DNA of 32,329 nt, from positions 1 through 32,329 of the IMG/VR virus record IMGVR_UViG_3300025085_000105; one strand, written 5' to 3'. The stretch comes from a virus. Every line of letters begins with the position of its first letter. The first letter of the stretch is position 1. Below, in pieces: positions 21,643-30,600 of this stretch. Under the pieces are notes generated by a model, which made no database searches, was not told the origin of the DNA, and saw only the letters and a list, made by a program, of their open reading frames with translations. The translations under genes and the position numbers were made by a program.

Positions 21643-24600
21643 TTATGCTTGTGATTCCTGCCAGGTAACTCTAGCAGATACTGAATATGGGTTTGTAACA
21701 CTAACACCTGTTGAGTCAACGATGTTAGCAACGATACAAAGTAGGTCAGGTCCGTTGGGGAAGACTCCATCACCACCAAGGATTGAGTTACCCAAGTCAC
21801 TCAGTTTCGTGAGATCATATTCTGTTGAGAATGTGTTACCATCTCCAGAACCAGATGCTCTGAATGAAAGAATCTTAGAACCACCTGTAATAATATCGTT
21901 AGGACCATGCTTAACGAGTTGGCAGAGGGAAGGTTCATCAACATTCTGGAATTCATCTGTTGAAAGTTGTGGGTTCAGTACCAATGATAGTTCCGTCTCA
22001 TGTGTAGTTAGAATACCAACAGAGTCAAGTTTAAGTTGCATTCTGTTGATAATTTCACGTTCTCCGAGAGCACCAGTAATTGAAGAGTCAACTGAAGGTG
22101 CCAGTCTGATTGAAATCAGTGGGATGTTATCAGGAATAATGTTATCAACACCAGCAGGGGCACCGATATTCATTGTTGTTCCTGAAGGAACGGCAGGATT
22201 TCCTAATGCATTGTTAATTGCACCGGCATAGTTATATGGGAATACAGTTGCAGTTCCTTCTACATATTGAATTGCAGCTTCATAGTTGCTACCGCTGACA
22301 CGAGACTTGGAGTCAATTGGTCTACCTTCTAAGAAGTAACCATTAGCAACAGTATTCTCATAGATCAATGTGTTAATTGAGAACTTAGATGCTTCACTAG
22401 ATGGGAAACGCATGATGAGATAGAACGTTCTGTTCCACCATGTTCCTTGATAATAGGATCTCAGGAAAGTATTTTGGCTGGTAGAAGAACTTTCAGCAGT
22501 AGCATTTGTATACTTCTGAACGTTGCCTGATGCCGTAAACAGATATGCTTCGTCATCTTGCATTGTACCATCCATGATAACTGAAGTACCCCAGTGGAAC
22601 AAGGTTCCGACATATGTTGGTGAAGTGAAGTTAACTACTTCATAACGAGCAGGCAAGTTACCTGAACGGAAGTAAGATTCAGTCAAACGGTTATTGTGCT
22701 TGAATTCATGAACGTACTTAACATGACCTTCCTGATCTTTAAATCCGAAACGGATCTTACCAGCACCATACCAAGAGTAATCCATATAGCACATCTGAAT
22801 TCTATCAAGATTCAAGATGTAACCAGATGGACCATCGCCATCTGCTCTATCAATATTCCAATTTTCTTTCGCTACTACAGTATTAATAGTCTTAGTACAA
22901 ATAACGTCAGTACCAGTAACACCACGGTAAGCAGGTTGGATAGTAAGTTGAGTATTGCTAGCAATCTTAACAACTTGATATGTCATTCCGCGAATAACAA
23001 GATGTTCGCCAACAGCAACTTGAGATATGAACGATGTATTGGATCCAGTAACAATCTGACTGGAGTTTGTTACAGAGACAGTTCCAGGAAGTTGCTGTAC
23101 TGAAGATCTTCTAACACAATTAAGTGTCGTGCCGTCATATTCAAAGTAGAAACCATTTTGGTCGTCAAACATACCAGCACGGATTGAACAATCGGTCCAG
23201 GCAACAATAGATACAGTAGTGAATCCACCACCAACATCCTGAGTAGGTTGTGCTGGGAGAATATATTTGAATGTAAAGTCATCTACAAGAGTGTAAATAT
23301 CTGCTGTTACATTAAATCCGTCAACACTACAATCTTTGACTGTAACTTGAACATCAGATTCAAACTGGTGTGGTTTCGTACAAACGACAGTAGCAAGTTC
23401 AACTTTATGGAATGTGATTGTACCAGCAGTGATACTACCCGTACAACTTGTACTCATTTCCAGAGTTGTTCCATCAACGATTGCAACGATTCTGGAATTA
23501 CTTCCAAGACCAGGTTCTCCTGTGCCAATTTGTCCTACTGTCAAACCGGTTGTATCATTAACAGTCAATGTTGATTGACCTTGTGCCATCGAAGCACCTG
23601 TTACTACTGTAGTAGTTCCAAGGGGAGTATACGAAATTGTTTGAACTGGAACTTGAGGAATGAAGTTAATAGCGAATGAAGTCTGAATACCTTTACCTGA
23701 CTGATAACGGAAATACTTACGAGTCTGTCTAGAAATTCTAGAGTTAGGTGACTTAGAAGTACCGATTTCCATACCACCGTCAAATGGTCTGTGGAGATAG
23801 AATCCATCAGGTCTTACATAGATGTAAGAAGGAATCAGGTAGTTGAGTCCAGAGTTACTGAAGTCATATGGTGTATCAACCAACATATTATCATCATCAG
23901 TAATTGCTGTGACTGTCTTCTCGACAATTACACCAGGTGTAGTAGCATTATTGACAATTCTCAGTTTATCACCGATCTTATAGAATCTCTGGAATGCAGC
24001 ATTGGTTCCAACAACAAGTCTACTAGTTGCTGTAACTTCTACTGTGCCGGTTCCAGAAACCTGACCGGACATACTAGCACTAATGAATTGATGTGATTCA
24101 CTAGATCCGGGCTGAGATGTGAGAGTAACTACATTATTCGCGATGGCATTTGCCAAGCTTGTTGCTAGTTGGAAGATATTGTTATCAACAACAACAACAA
24201 AGTAATCAGCACCATCAGTCAATCCACCAATGGGTGTTCCTCCCTGAGCGTCATAAATGACTCTTGTTCCAGTAGAGAAATAGTGATTATTGATCGTGAC
24301 ATAATCATTAGCAATATCAACATTTGAATTTGCATCAAAACCTTTCAGTGCAGGTGGAATCTTGAATGGAATTGTTACAGCAAGTTTGGTATCATTAACT
24401 GCCTTGGTAGTTGTATATGAACCATCAGTTGTACCGAAAGCAGCGGTTGTATTCTCGAATGACTGAAGTCCAGTTCCTTTACTAGTGAAGTCAATTTCAT
24501 TAGAATCACCAATGTTTGCAAGCAGTTGGAATCTATTAGCATCAACAATTCTTACATAGTAAGAACTTCCAGAAGTAAGTCCTGCAATTGGCGCTGCACC

Positions 24601-27345
24601 AACTTGATCATATCTCAAATACTCATTATTTGAGAATTGGTGTTCGGAAACAAAAACTGAGTTTTTGAATGGTGATGTAAATGTACCGGAAAGTGCAGGA
24701 GCGCCTGTTACAGCTGCTAATCTAATGATGTTATTCCCACTATCCTTCAAACGAATTCTATTACTATCAATTTTTTCTGCAGTAATAGTTGTTCCGTTTG
24801 TAAGTTGGTTTCTAGTAGCATTACTACCACTATAGAAGTGAATATCACCACTAGTACTATCTAATGTATAACTGTGTCCGGTTTCCGCAAGGTGATTTTC
24901 TTTATAGATCGAATCATTTGTGGTAGTATTTTGCTTACCAAACATGATATACATGTTGGTCCCACCGTCACTGGTGTTAGATCCAAATCTTCTATCAAGA
25001 GTATATCCTCTACCATTTTGATGATACCAGAAGAAGTAGTTGTTACCACGCATTCTGATGTATGGGGAACTTCCAGTATTCACATAATCAATATAGAAAT
25101 TAGATGTCCAGTAGTAAGGATTTCCTACACCGGCAGGACCATTGCCCCCATAAGCACCAACCCAATATGAATTACTGTAACTACTGTTACTAAAACCATT
25201 ATGCTGAGTATCAGTCAACATATCATAATTTCCCTGGAACTGAGCAGATGTGCCTAGTGGGAGACTAGTAAGGTTGTATCCATATGTTTTCCAGAATGTA
25301 CCGAAGAATCTGAACCATGTATCGCAATATCTGAAGCGATCAGAACTATTATTACCACCGGCATGACTTCTGCTCTGAGAGAAGAAAATCGTTCTATCCC
25401 AGTTCTGATTTCCTAAACCATATTGATTATTTCTTAAGTCATAACCAGAGTATGTAGAACCAAAGTTATTATAGTAAGGGTAGTAATAAGTATACCAATT
25501 ATTATAAGTTTTACGCTCTCTGTAGATATTATATACTAGTCCAAGATTATGCTTACCGTGTGTAAATGAACCACCTACACTAAGGTTCTTCAGATAACTT
25601 GCCTGAACTCTCATCGAATCATATAATTCGACAGTATTATCATCAATTTTTTTGACATAATAAACTGACATTCTGCTCAGTCCACCAATAGGAGTGTCCC
25701 CTGGATTTGGATAGTACAGTAATGAATAACCAGTTTCAAGATTATGACCGACAATGGTAATTCTATCTTGACCGTAGTCAATATCTGCTTCTTCAAATCT
25801 TAATGTATATGTAGATTCGATATTATATGGATCTGTTTTAGTAATATCAGGTGTGATAACATTAGTAAATGTATCATCATCTGCAACTGTAGGCTCACCA
25901 TCTTCTGCAATTGCAGAACCATCTTGAATATCAAAGATCTTGGGAGAAACTGTATTAACAAAGTAGAAATTAGTGTTATCAGCAAAACCATGTTCTGCAG
26001 ATGTTGTTAAGAATACTTTGGATGTAGTTGTAATAGATGTTGTAATATCACCACCCATTCCAGAGTGTACTCCACAATAGTAGTACAAGTTAGCTGGTGT
26101 ATTATAATCAAAGTAAATTCTTACATAAGCGCCAGGAGTTCCTTGAGTTCCGTGCTTATAAACAAACGTTGTATATTCAGTACCACCATCATGAGTACCA
26201 TTAGAAGAAGTACTAAATTCAAATGGGTGAGATCCTATAGATAAATCAGATACATCAAAAGTATAAATTGCTTTCTTAGCAAGACTTAATGATTCTTGCT
26301 GAACATAACTCTGATCGTTATACTCAGTACCTTCTGCTTCACTTGAGTTAATGAAGAATTTGTTGCTTGCTCCTACAGCTGTTGTAACAACAACATCAAT
26401 TTGATTAGATGATAGTGTGTCACCATCCTGAGGATTGGATTGCGTGATAGAATTGAACCAGACATAAACGTCATTTCCATCAATGCGTGAAATAAGTCCT
26501 TCACCGCCGCTATCAATACTAATACTATCCTGTAAGTTCCAACCACTAGGAACTGATGGTAATGTAAATTGCCATACTTGATAAACTTTAACGCGGAAGT
26601 TGTAAAGTTCACTTACAATTCCTTGTGATTCATCAAGAGCAATTTGAGAACCTTGGAAGAATTTACCTGGAATAATAGAAGTATAAGTACCCTGAAGTTC
26701 TCTACTTACAGGTTGTGTTGCCCTACACTTAAATGTAAATGTTGTAGTAGTTGGTACTGACTGGATTAAATAAGTACCTTCTGCAGTAGTAGAAGAAAGA
26801 CCAGTTACTGTAATTGGAAGACCAGAAGTAAGACCATGGTCGAAACTAGTAGTAACAGTAATTAATTCACTATCAGCAAATGATTCTACTTTTGTGATAA
26901 ATGAAATGGTAGTATCAGAAGAAGACGAATAGAACGAAGGGATGTTGTTAATCGTCTGTAGAGTTTCCCACTTAGATGCTTGAGGACCGTACTCAAAGTC
27001 AGTATCAATCAGGTTTTCTGGGTTCGAGACTCTGAACTTTGAAACAGCGTCAACAAAAGTTTCAGAAGGTTCGATACTTACATATGGTTTATCATAGAAA
27101 ATTTGCAACTTATCCGAAGCGGACATCGTAGCACAACTACATGATAAGACAAACTCAGTTTCTTCTGTAGTTTGATTATAGGTAGCAGATTCTAGACCAA
27201 GAAATTGGTCTGAGAAAATGTAAATCGGTGTATTGTCAGTAATGTTTGTGATAAGCAGAAGCTTTTCTGCTTTAATATTACCAGGAATCTTTACAGTGTT
27301 TGTAGAAGGTTCAAAGGTATAATAGGTAACTAATTTCTTTGCCAT
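21643..27345 (-). CDS. Giant 1900-aa virion/tail-fibre-like protein with cupredoxin-like and repeated beta domains
   Basis: Large beta-rich protein, probably a virion-surface or tail-fibre component. Visible parts: unique head (1-110); a 'FDHGLTSG' module (~160-210) echoed at ~1315-1362; a cupredoxin-like module (359-432); three related modules with 'Y-D-x-x-GGTPIGGLT-x-G-x-x-Y-V-x-x-V/I-D-x-N-x-F-x-L' at ~525-580, ~895-950 and ~1010-1068; an unusual Tyr/Asn/Gly/Trp-rich stretch (606-800); two 'GTNAAF...IGDKLRI' modules (1098-1166, 1421-1480); and a unique C-terminal ~400 residues. It follows the tropism-domain gene. The modules recur in marine T4-like structural proteins. The receptor is unknown. 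Confidence 0.8.
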   Translation of the reverse strand: MAKKLVTYYTFEPSTNTVKIPGNIKAEKLLLITNITDNTPIYIFSDQFLGLESATYNQTTEETEFVLSCSCATMSASDKLQIFYDKPYVSIEPSETFVDAVSKFRVSNPENLIDTDFEYGPQASKWETLQTINNIPSFYSSSSDTTISFITKVESFADSELITVTTSFDHGLTSGLPITVTGLSSTTAEGTYLIQSVPTTTTFTFKCRATQPVSRELQGTYTSIIPGKFFQGSQIALDESQGIVSELYNFRVKVYQVWQFTLPSVPSGWNLQDSISIDSGGEGLISRIDGNDVYVWFNSITQSNPQDGDTLSSNQIDVVVTTAVGASNKFFINSSEAEGTEYNDQSYVQQESLSLAKKAIYTFDVSDLSIGSHPFEFSTSSNGTHDGGTEYTTFVYKHGTQGTPGAYVRIYFDYNTPANLYYYCGVHSGMGGDITTSITTTSKVFLTTSAEHGFADNTNFYFVNTVSPKIFDIQDGSAIAEDGEPTVADDDTFTNVITPDITKTDPYNIESTYTLRFEEADIDYGQDRITIVGHNLETGYSLLYYPNPGDTPIGGLSRMSVYYVKKIDDNTVELYDSMRVQASYLKNLSVGGSFTHGKHNLGLVYNIYRERKTYNNWYTYYYPYYNNFGSTYSGYDLRNNQYGLGNQNWDRTIFFSQSRSHAGGNNSSDRFRYCDTWFRFFGTFWKTYGYNLTSLPLGTSAQFQGNYDMLTDTQHNGFSNSSYSNSYWVGAYGGNGPAGVGNPYYWTSNFYIDYVNTGSSPYIRMRGNNYFFWYHQNGRGYTLDRRFGSNTSDGGTNMYIMFGKQNTTTNDSIYKENHLAETGHSYTLDSTSGDIHFYSGSNATRNQLTNGTTITAEKIDSNRIRLKDSGNNIIRLAAVTGAPALSGTFTSPFKNSVFVSEHQFSNNEYLRYDQVGAAPIAGLTSGSSYYVRIVDANRFQLLANIGDSNEIDFTSKGTGLQSFENTTAAFGTTDGSYTTTKAVNDTKLAVTIPFKIPPALKGFDANSNVDIANDYVTINNHYFSTGTRVIYDAQGGTPIGGLTDGADYFVVVVDNNIFQLATSLANAIANNVVTLTSQPGSSESHQFISASMSGQVSGTGTVEVTATSRLVVGTNAAFQRFYKIGDKLRIVNNATTPGVIVEKTVTAITDDDNMLVDTPYDFSNSGLNYLIPSYIYVRPDGFYLHRPFDGGMEIGTSKSPNSRISRQTRKYFRYQSGKGIQTSFAINFIPQVPVQTISYTPLGTTTVVTGASMAQGQSTLTVNDTTGLTVGQIGTGEPGLGSNSRIVAIVDGTTLEMSTSCTGSITAGTITFHKVELATVVCTKPHQFESDVQVTVKDCSVDGFNVTADIYTLVDDFTFKYILPAQPTQDVGGGFTTVSIVAWTDCSIRAGMFDDQNGFYFEYDGTTLNCVRRSSVQQLPGTVSVTNSSQIVTGSNTSFISQVAVGEHLVIRGMTYQVVKIASNTQLTIQPAYRGVTGTDVICTKTINTVVAKENWNIDRADGDGPSGYILNLDRIQMCYMDYSWYGAGKIRFGFKDQEGHVKYVHEFKHNNRLTESYFRSGNLPARYEVVNFTSPTYVGTLFHWGTSVIMDGTMQDDEAYLFTASGNVQKYTNATAESSSTSQNTFLRSYYQGTWWNRTFYLIMRFPSSEASKFSINTLIYENTVANGYFLEGRPIDSKSRVSGSNYEAAIQYVEGTATVFPYNYAGAINNALGNPAVPSGTTMNIGAPAGVDNIIPDNIPLISIRLAPSVDSSITGALGEREIINRMQLKLDSVGILTTHETELSLVLNPQLSTDEFQNVDEPSLCQLVKHGPNDIITGGSKILSFRASGSGDGNTFSTEYDLTKLSDLGNSILGGDGVFPNGPDLLCIVANIVDSTGVSVTNPYSVSARVTWQESQA
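26050..26271 (-). other. Cupredoxin-like domain inside the 1900-aa protein
   Basis: Residues 359-432. They begin with AIYTFDVSDLSIGSHPFEFS and end with LYYYCGVHSGMGG. H373, C424, H427 and M430 follow the type-1 copper order (His, then Cys-x2-His-x2-Met) of blue copper proteins. The 'YYC-x-x-HSGMGG' ending is recurrent in cyanophage virion proteins. Copper binding is inferred. Confidence 0.6.
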
Positions 27346-27384
27346 TTTTTAAATTTCCTTATGATTTTTAAATATAATAAACTA

Positions 27385-27573
27385 TCAAAGACCCATGGCT
27401 ATCGTATAAGCAACTAATGCTGCTCTAGAAGCCATTTCATGTCCTCCTGGTTGTACCCCATCATGAACGACAGCAGTTTTTTTATCTGTGTCAACGGTAA
27501 TTTCACCTTCAGCGCCAGTAAATGTTTGATGTTGAGATGTAGTTCCTCTACGAAACTGTACTTGGGTTGTCAT
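27385..27573 (-). CDS. Free-standing Mtd_N-like (major tropism determinant N-domain) protein
   Basis: Only 62 aa: VQFRRGTTSQHQTFTGAEGE, then ITVDTDKKTAVVHDGVQPGGHEM. The string 'F-RRGT...FTGA-GEITVDT...VVHDG...GG' is the hallmark of the short N-terminal attachment domain of many phage tail fibres and of the Bordetella phage tropism determinant. Here the domain is followed at once by a stop (after IAMGL) rather than by a fibre. It could be an adaptor or trimer seed for the 1900-aa protein downstream. It has an exact TATAAATA late box 31 bp upstream. Confidence 0.75.
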   Translation of the reverse strand: MTTQVQFRRGTTSQHQTFTGAEGEITVDTDKKTAVVHDGVQPGGHEMASRAALVAYTIAMGL

Positions 27574-27603
27574 TTTCTATTAAACTGGGAGTTTTTCTTC
27601 TTT

Positions 27604-27611
27604 TATTTATA
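27604..27611 (-). promoter_or_regulatory. Late promoter TATAAATA
   Basis: Exact late consensus on the minus strand, 31 bp upstream of the Mtd_N-like gene and just past the stop of the repeat protein. It probably also serves the 1900-aa gene. Confidence 0.7.
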
Positions 27612-27618
27612 AGAACTA

Positions 27619-30600
27619 TTATATTATCGTACTGAATATTCTTATTGGACTGAATAGTTTTAAAACATTGACAGATGCTCCACTCAGAACAAACTTCGCT
27701 GTTCCTGGTTGAGTAATTCTTGTAACACTACCTGGGTTATTGCCAACAACAGTGAATAGGTTGATTGATACTGGGGTTTCAATATCAATTGCTCTTGCTT
27801 CAGCAGCACCATTGAATGTTGAGAATGTACCAGTTCCAAGATAAGCATATGTCTGTCTGGCATTTGCTTCGCCATTAGTTGATACATATGCGAATACTCT
27901 CTCACTGCGAGTATTCTTAATATCAGAAGCTTCACCTGAAATTGTTGCACTTCCAGAAGTATCATAATTTCCTTCAGTAAAGCTTTCTGTGGCACTACCA
28001 CTTGGTTTGAATAGAACGGTGCTTTCAGAAGTAATTGTTCTGGATTCTGCAGCACCATTGAATGTTGAGAGTGTTCCTGATCCAGCAAATGCAATTGCTG
28101 CAACTGGAAGAGCATTGCCACTGATGAATACAGATTCAGAACCAGCAAAATCTCTTGCTCTAGTAACAACACCACGTCCCTCAACAGTGTAGAGAAGTGT
28201 ATTTTGTGGTAGATTAGTTGTAGTAGATTCGGTAGCACCACCAATTCCAAAGAGTGAACCTTTACCATTGTAAATTCTGGTTCTTGCTGCATCAGCATCA
28301 CCATAAACAAATGTTTCTCCACCATCAGGAGCAAAGAATCTAGTTCTGACTCCAAGAGCAGCACCAGTAATTTCAAACAGACCAGTTTCAAGATCAGGTG
28401 AAACAACCCTTGCTTCTGATGCTCCGTTAATACCAAATAGTGAACCTGAACCGGCAAAAGATCTATCTCTAACAATATTGGCATCACCAATAAAGTTAAA
28501 CAGACCAGTAGATTCTTCGTCTACTGTTACCGCTTCGGCAGCACCATTAAATCCGAAGAGCGAACCTTCGCCAGCATAAGGTCTTGCGAATGCTTCATCC
28601 AGATTGTCGCTGATAGTAACATTACCTTCAGCAATAGCAGATCTGACAAATGCATTTGCTTCTCCACCAGAAGCCTTGAATAGAACAGTGCTTTCTGCTT
28701 CGGAGATTGCTGTAACTTCTGCTGCGCTTCCTGCATTGAAGAGTGAACCCTCTCCTTGATATGCATTTGTAAGTGTTTCTTCAACAGATCCAGAAACAAT
28801 ATTTGTTCCTGAACCTTCATGTGTGCGAGCGAAGTTTTCTGTTCCTGAACCAGATGGAATGAATAGAACTGTGCTTTCTGGTGCAAGAATTGTTCTTGCT
28901 TCTGCAGCAGATCCGAAACCAAATAGTGATCCAGAACCAATATGTAACAGTGAGAATAGAACGAGTGGAGTACCACTTGCTCTGAATAGAACGGTATCTG
29001 TAGTTGGATTAAATCCACGAATTTCACTGGATCCATTAGTAGTAAATAATGTTCCAGAACCATCATAAGTGAGAGCAACTCTGAGATCTGTATTACTATC
29101 AAATTTGAATACTTCGACTTCAGGATTAGTGAAGATGTTGAATCTGAGTTGAAGTCCAGGAGTACCGGAAAGTCTGGGTGAACCATCAGGACGTGATGTC
29201 CATGCTGGGTTCCATTTAGAAACAGCAGATCCAGAAGCAGTATAAAGAACTGTATCTGTTACTGGATTATAACCAGCTACTTCTGTAGCACTATTGAATG
29301 TGAATAGTGAACCAGAAGTTCCTGGATCTCTATCATCACCATAATATCCATAAACATTAACTTTTTGAGATACTGATATACCAGCAACATTTGCTGATCC
29401 ACCGATCTTGCCATATACAGAGTTAACATAACGTGGTGATGGTCTATACTGTCTCCACTCAAATCCTTCATTAGGAGTGATGAATTTAAGCGTTCCACCT
29501 CTGGAAACATAGTTGATGAGAATATCTTCAACATCACTAGCACCCTTAAGGGTAATTGGAGATTCAAAGGCACGTCCTCTCCAATGTGGACGGAATCTAA
29601 CAGCGGCGTTGGGAGCGAGGGGAGTATCTTCTGGATATTTGATGGTTCCAGATCCAACCCAATTCTCAATATGCTTCTCAACTGCGCCACCACGCATCTT
29701 GAGGAGGAAGGTTTCTTCAGGTGTCTGCCAGATTGCTGCCTCAGCAGCATTGCCGATACCAAACAGAGTTCCACTAAAGACTTCGCGGAATGTCTGTTTG
29801 TGTCCTTTATCACCACCGGTAATTTTAAATAATCCGAATGGTCTTTCAGTTCCACGAACATCAAAGATGAATCCATGATTAGTAACAGGAGGTACAGTTT
29901 CGTTACCTACTGAACCATAATCATCATTTATAGATGCTGCATTAGTAATACTTCCACTGTCAAGATTTGAATCATCACTACTATCTGTGTAAGATGTTCT
30001 AATCGATTCTGTAGTATATCTGAATACTGCCTTCTCAACCTTTTCACCGATATGGAAGAGTGAACCAGAACCATTGTAAAGTCCCTTACCGAAACTTTCT
30101 GTGAGGTTACCAGTAAACTTAAACAGTACTGTGCTTTCTGGATAATCATCTGTTCTGCTTTCAATTCCACCGTTGAATGAGAATAGTGATCCACTACCAA
30201 CCTTAGTAAAGCACTGATGCCACTTATCAATGGAATCACCAGTGATATTAAACAGACCGAATGGTTGTGTGGTTTCGGTAATTACTAACTGACCGTTATC
30301 AAATTCACCTTCAGTTAGAATTCCACCAACTACACCATGGTCAAGATTTGATGTTACACTTGATGTAATAGATTGATAATCTTCGGAAGTTTCAACACTC
30401 GCGATCGAAGAATTATTATATGAGAATACTGCCTTCTCAATTCTATCTCCGATATGGAATAGTGATCCAGAACCAACAAAGTCTCTAGACCTTGGTGTCT
30501 CAGCATCACCAGTAAACGGAATTGTTCCAAGTGCAGGATTATTTGATGAAACTTTTTCAATAAGTTCACCAGAAATATTAATATCACCTTCGCCATAATA

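Noticed and set aside
27684-28490. Long Leu/Gln-rich open frame on the minus strand inside the giant repeat gene
   Set aside because: It is an alternate-frame shadow of the repetitive coding sequence, with low-complexity composition and no ribosome site. Similar shadows at 28527-29186 and 29277-29876 were rejected for the same reason.
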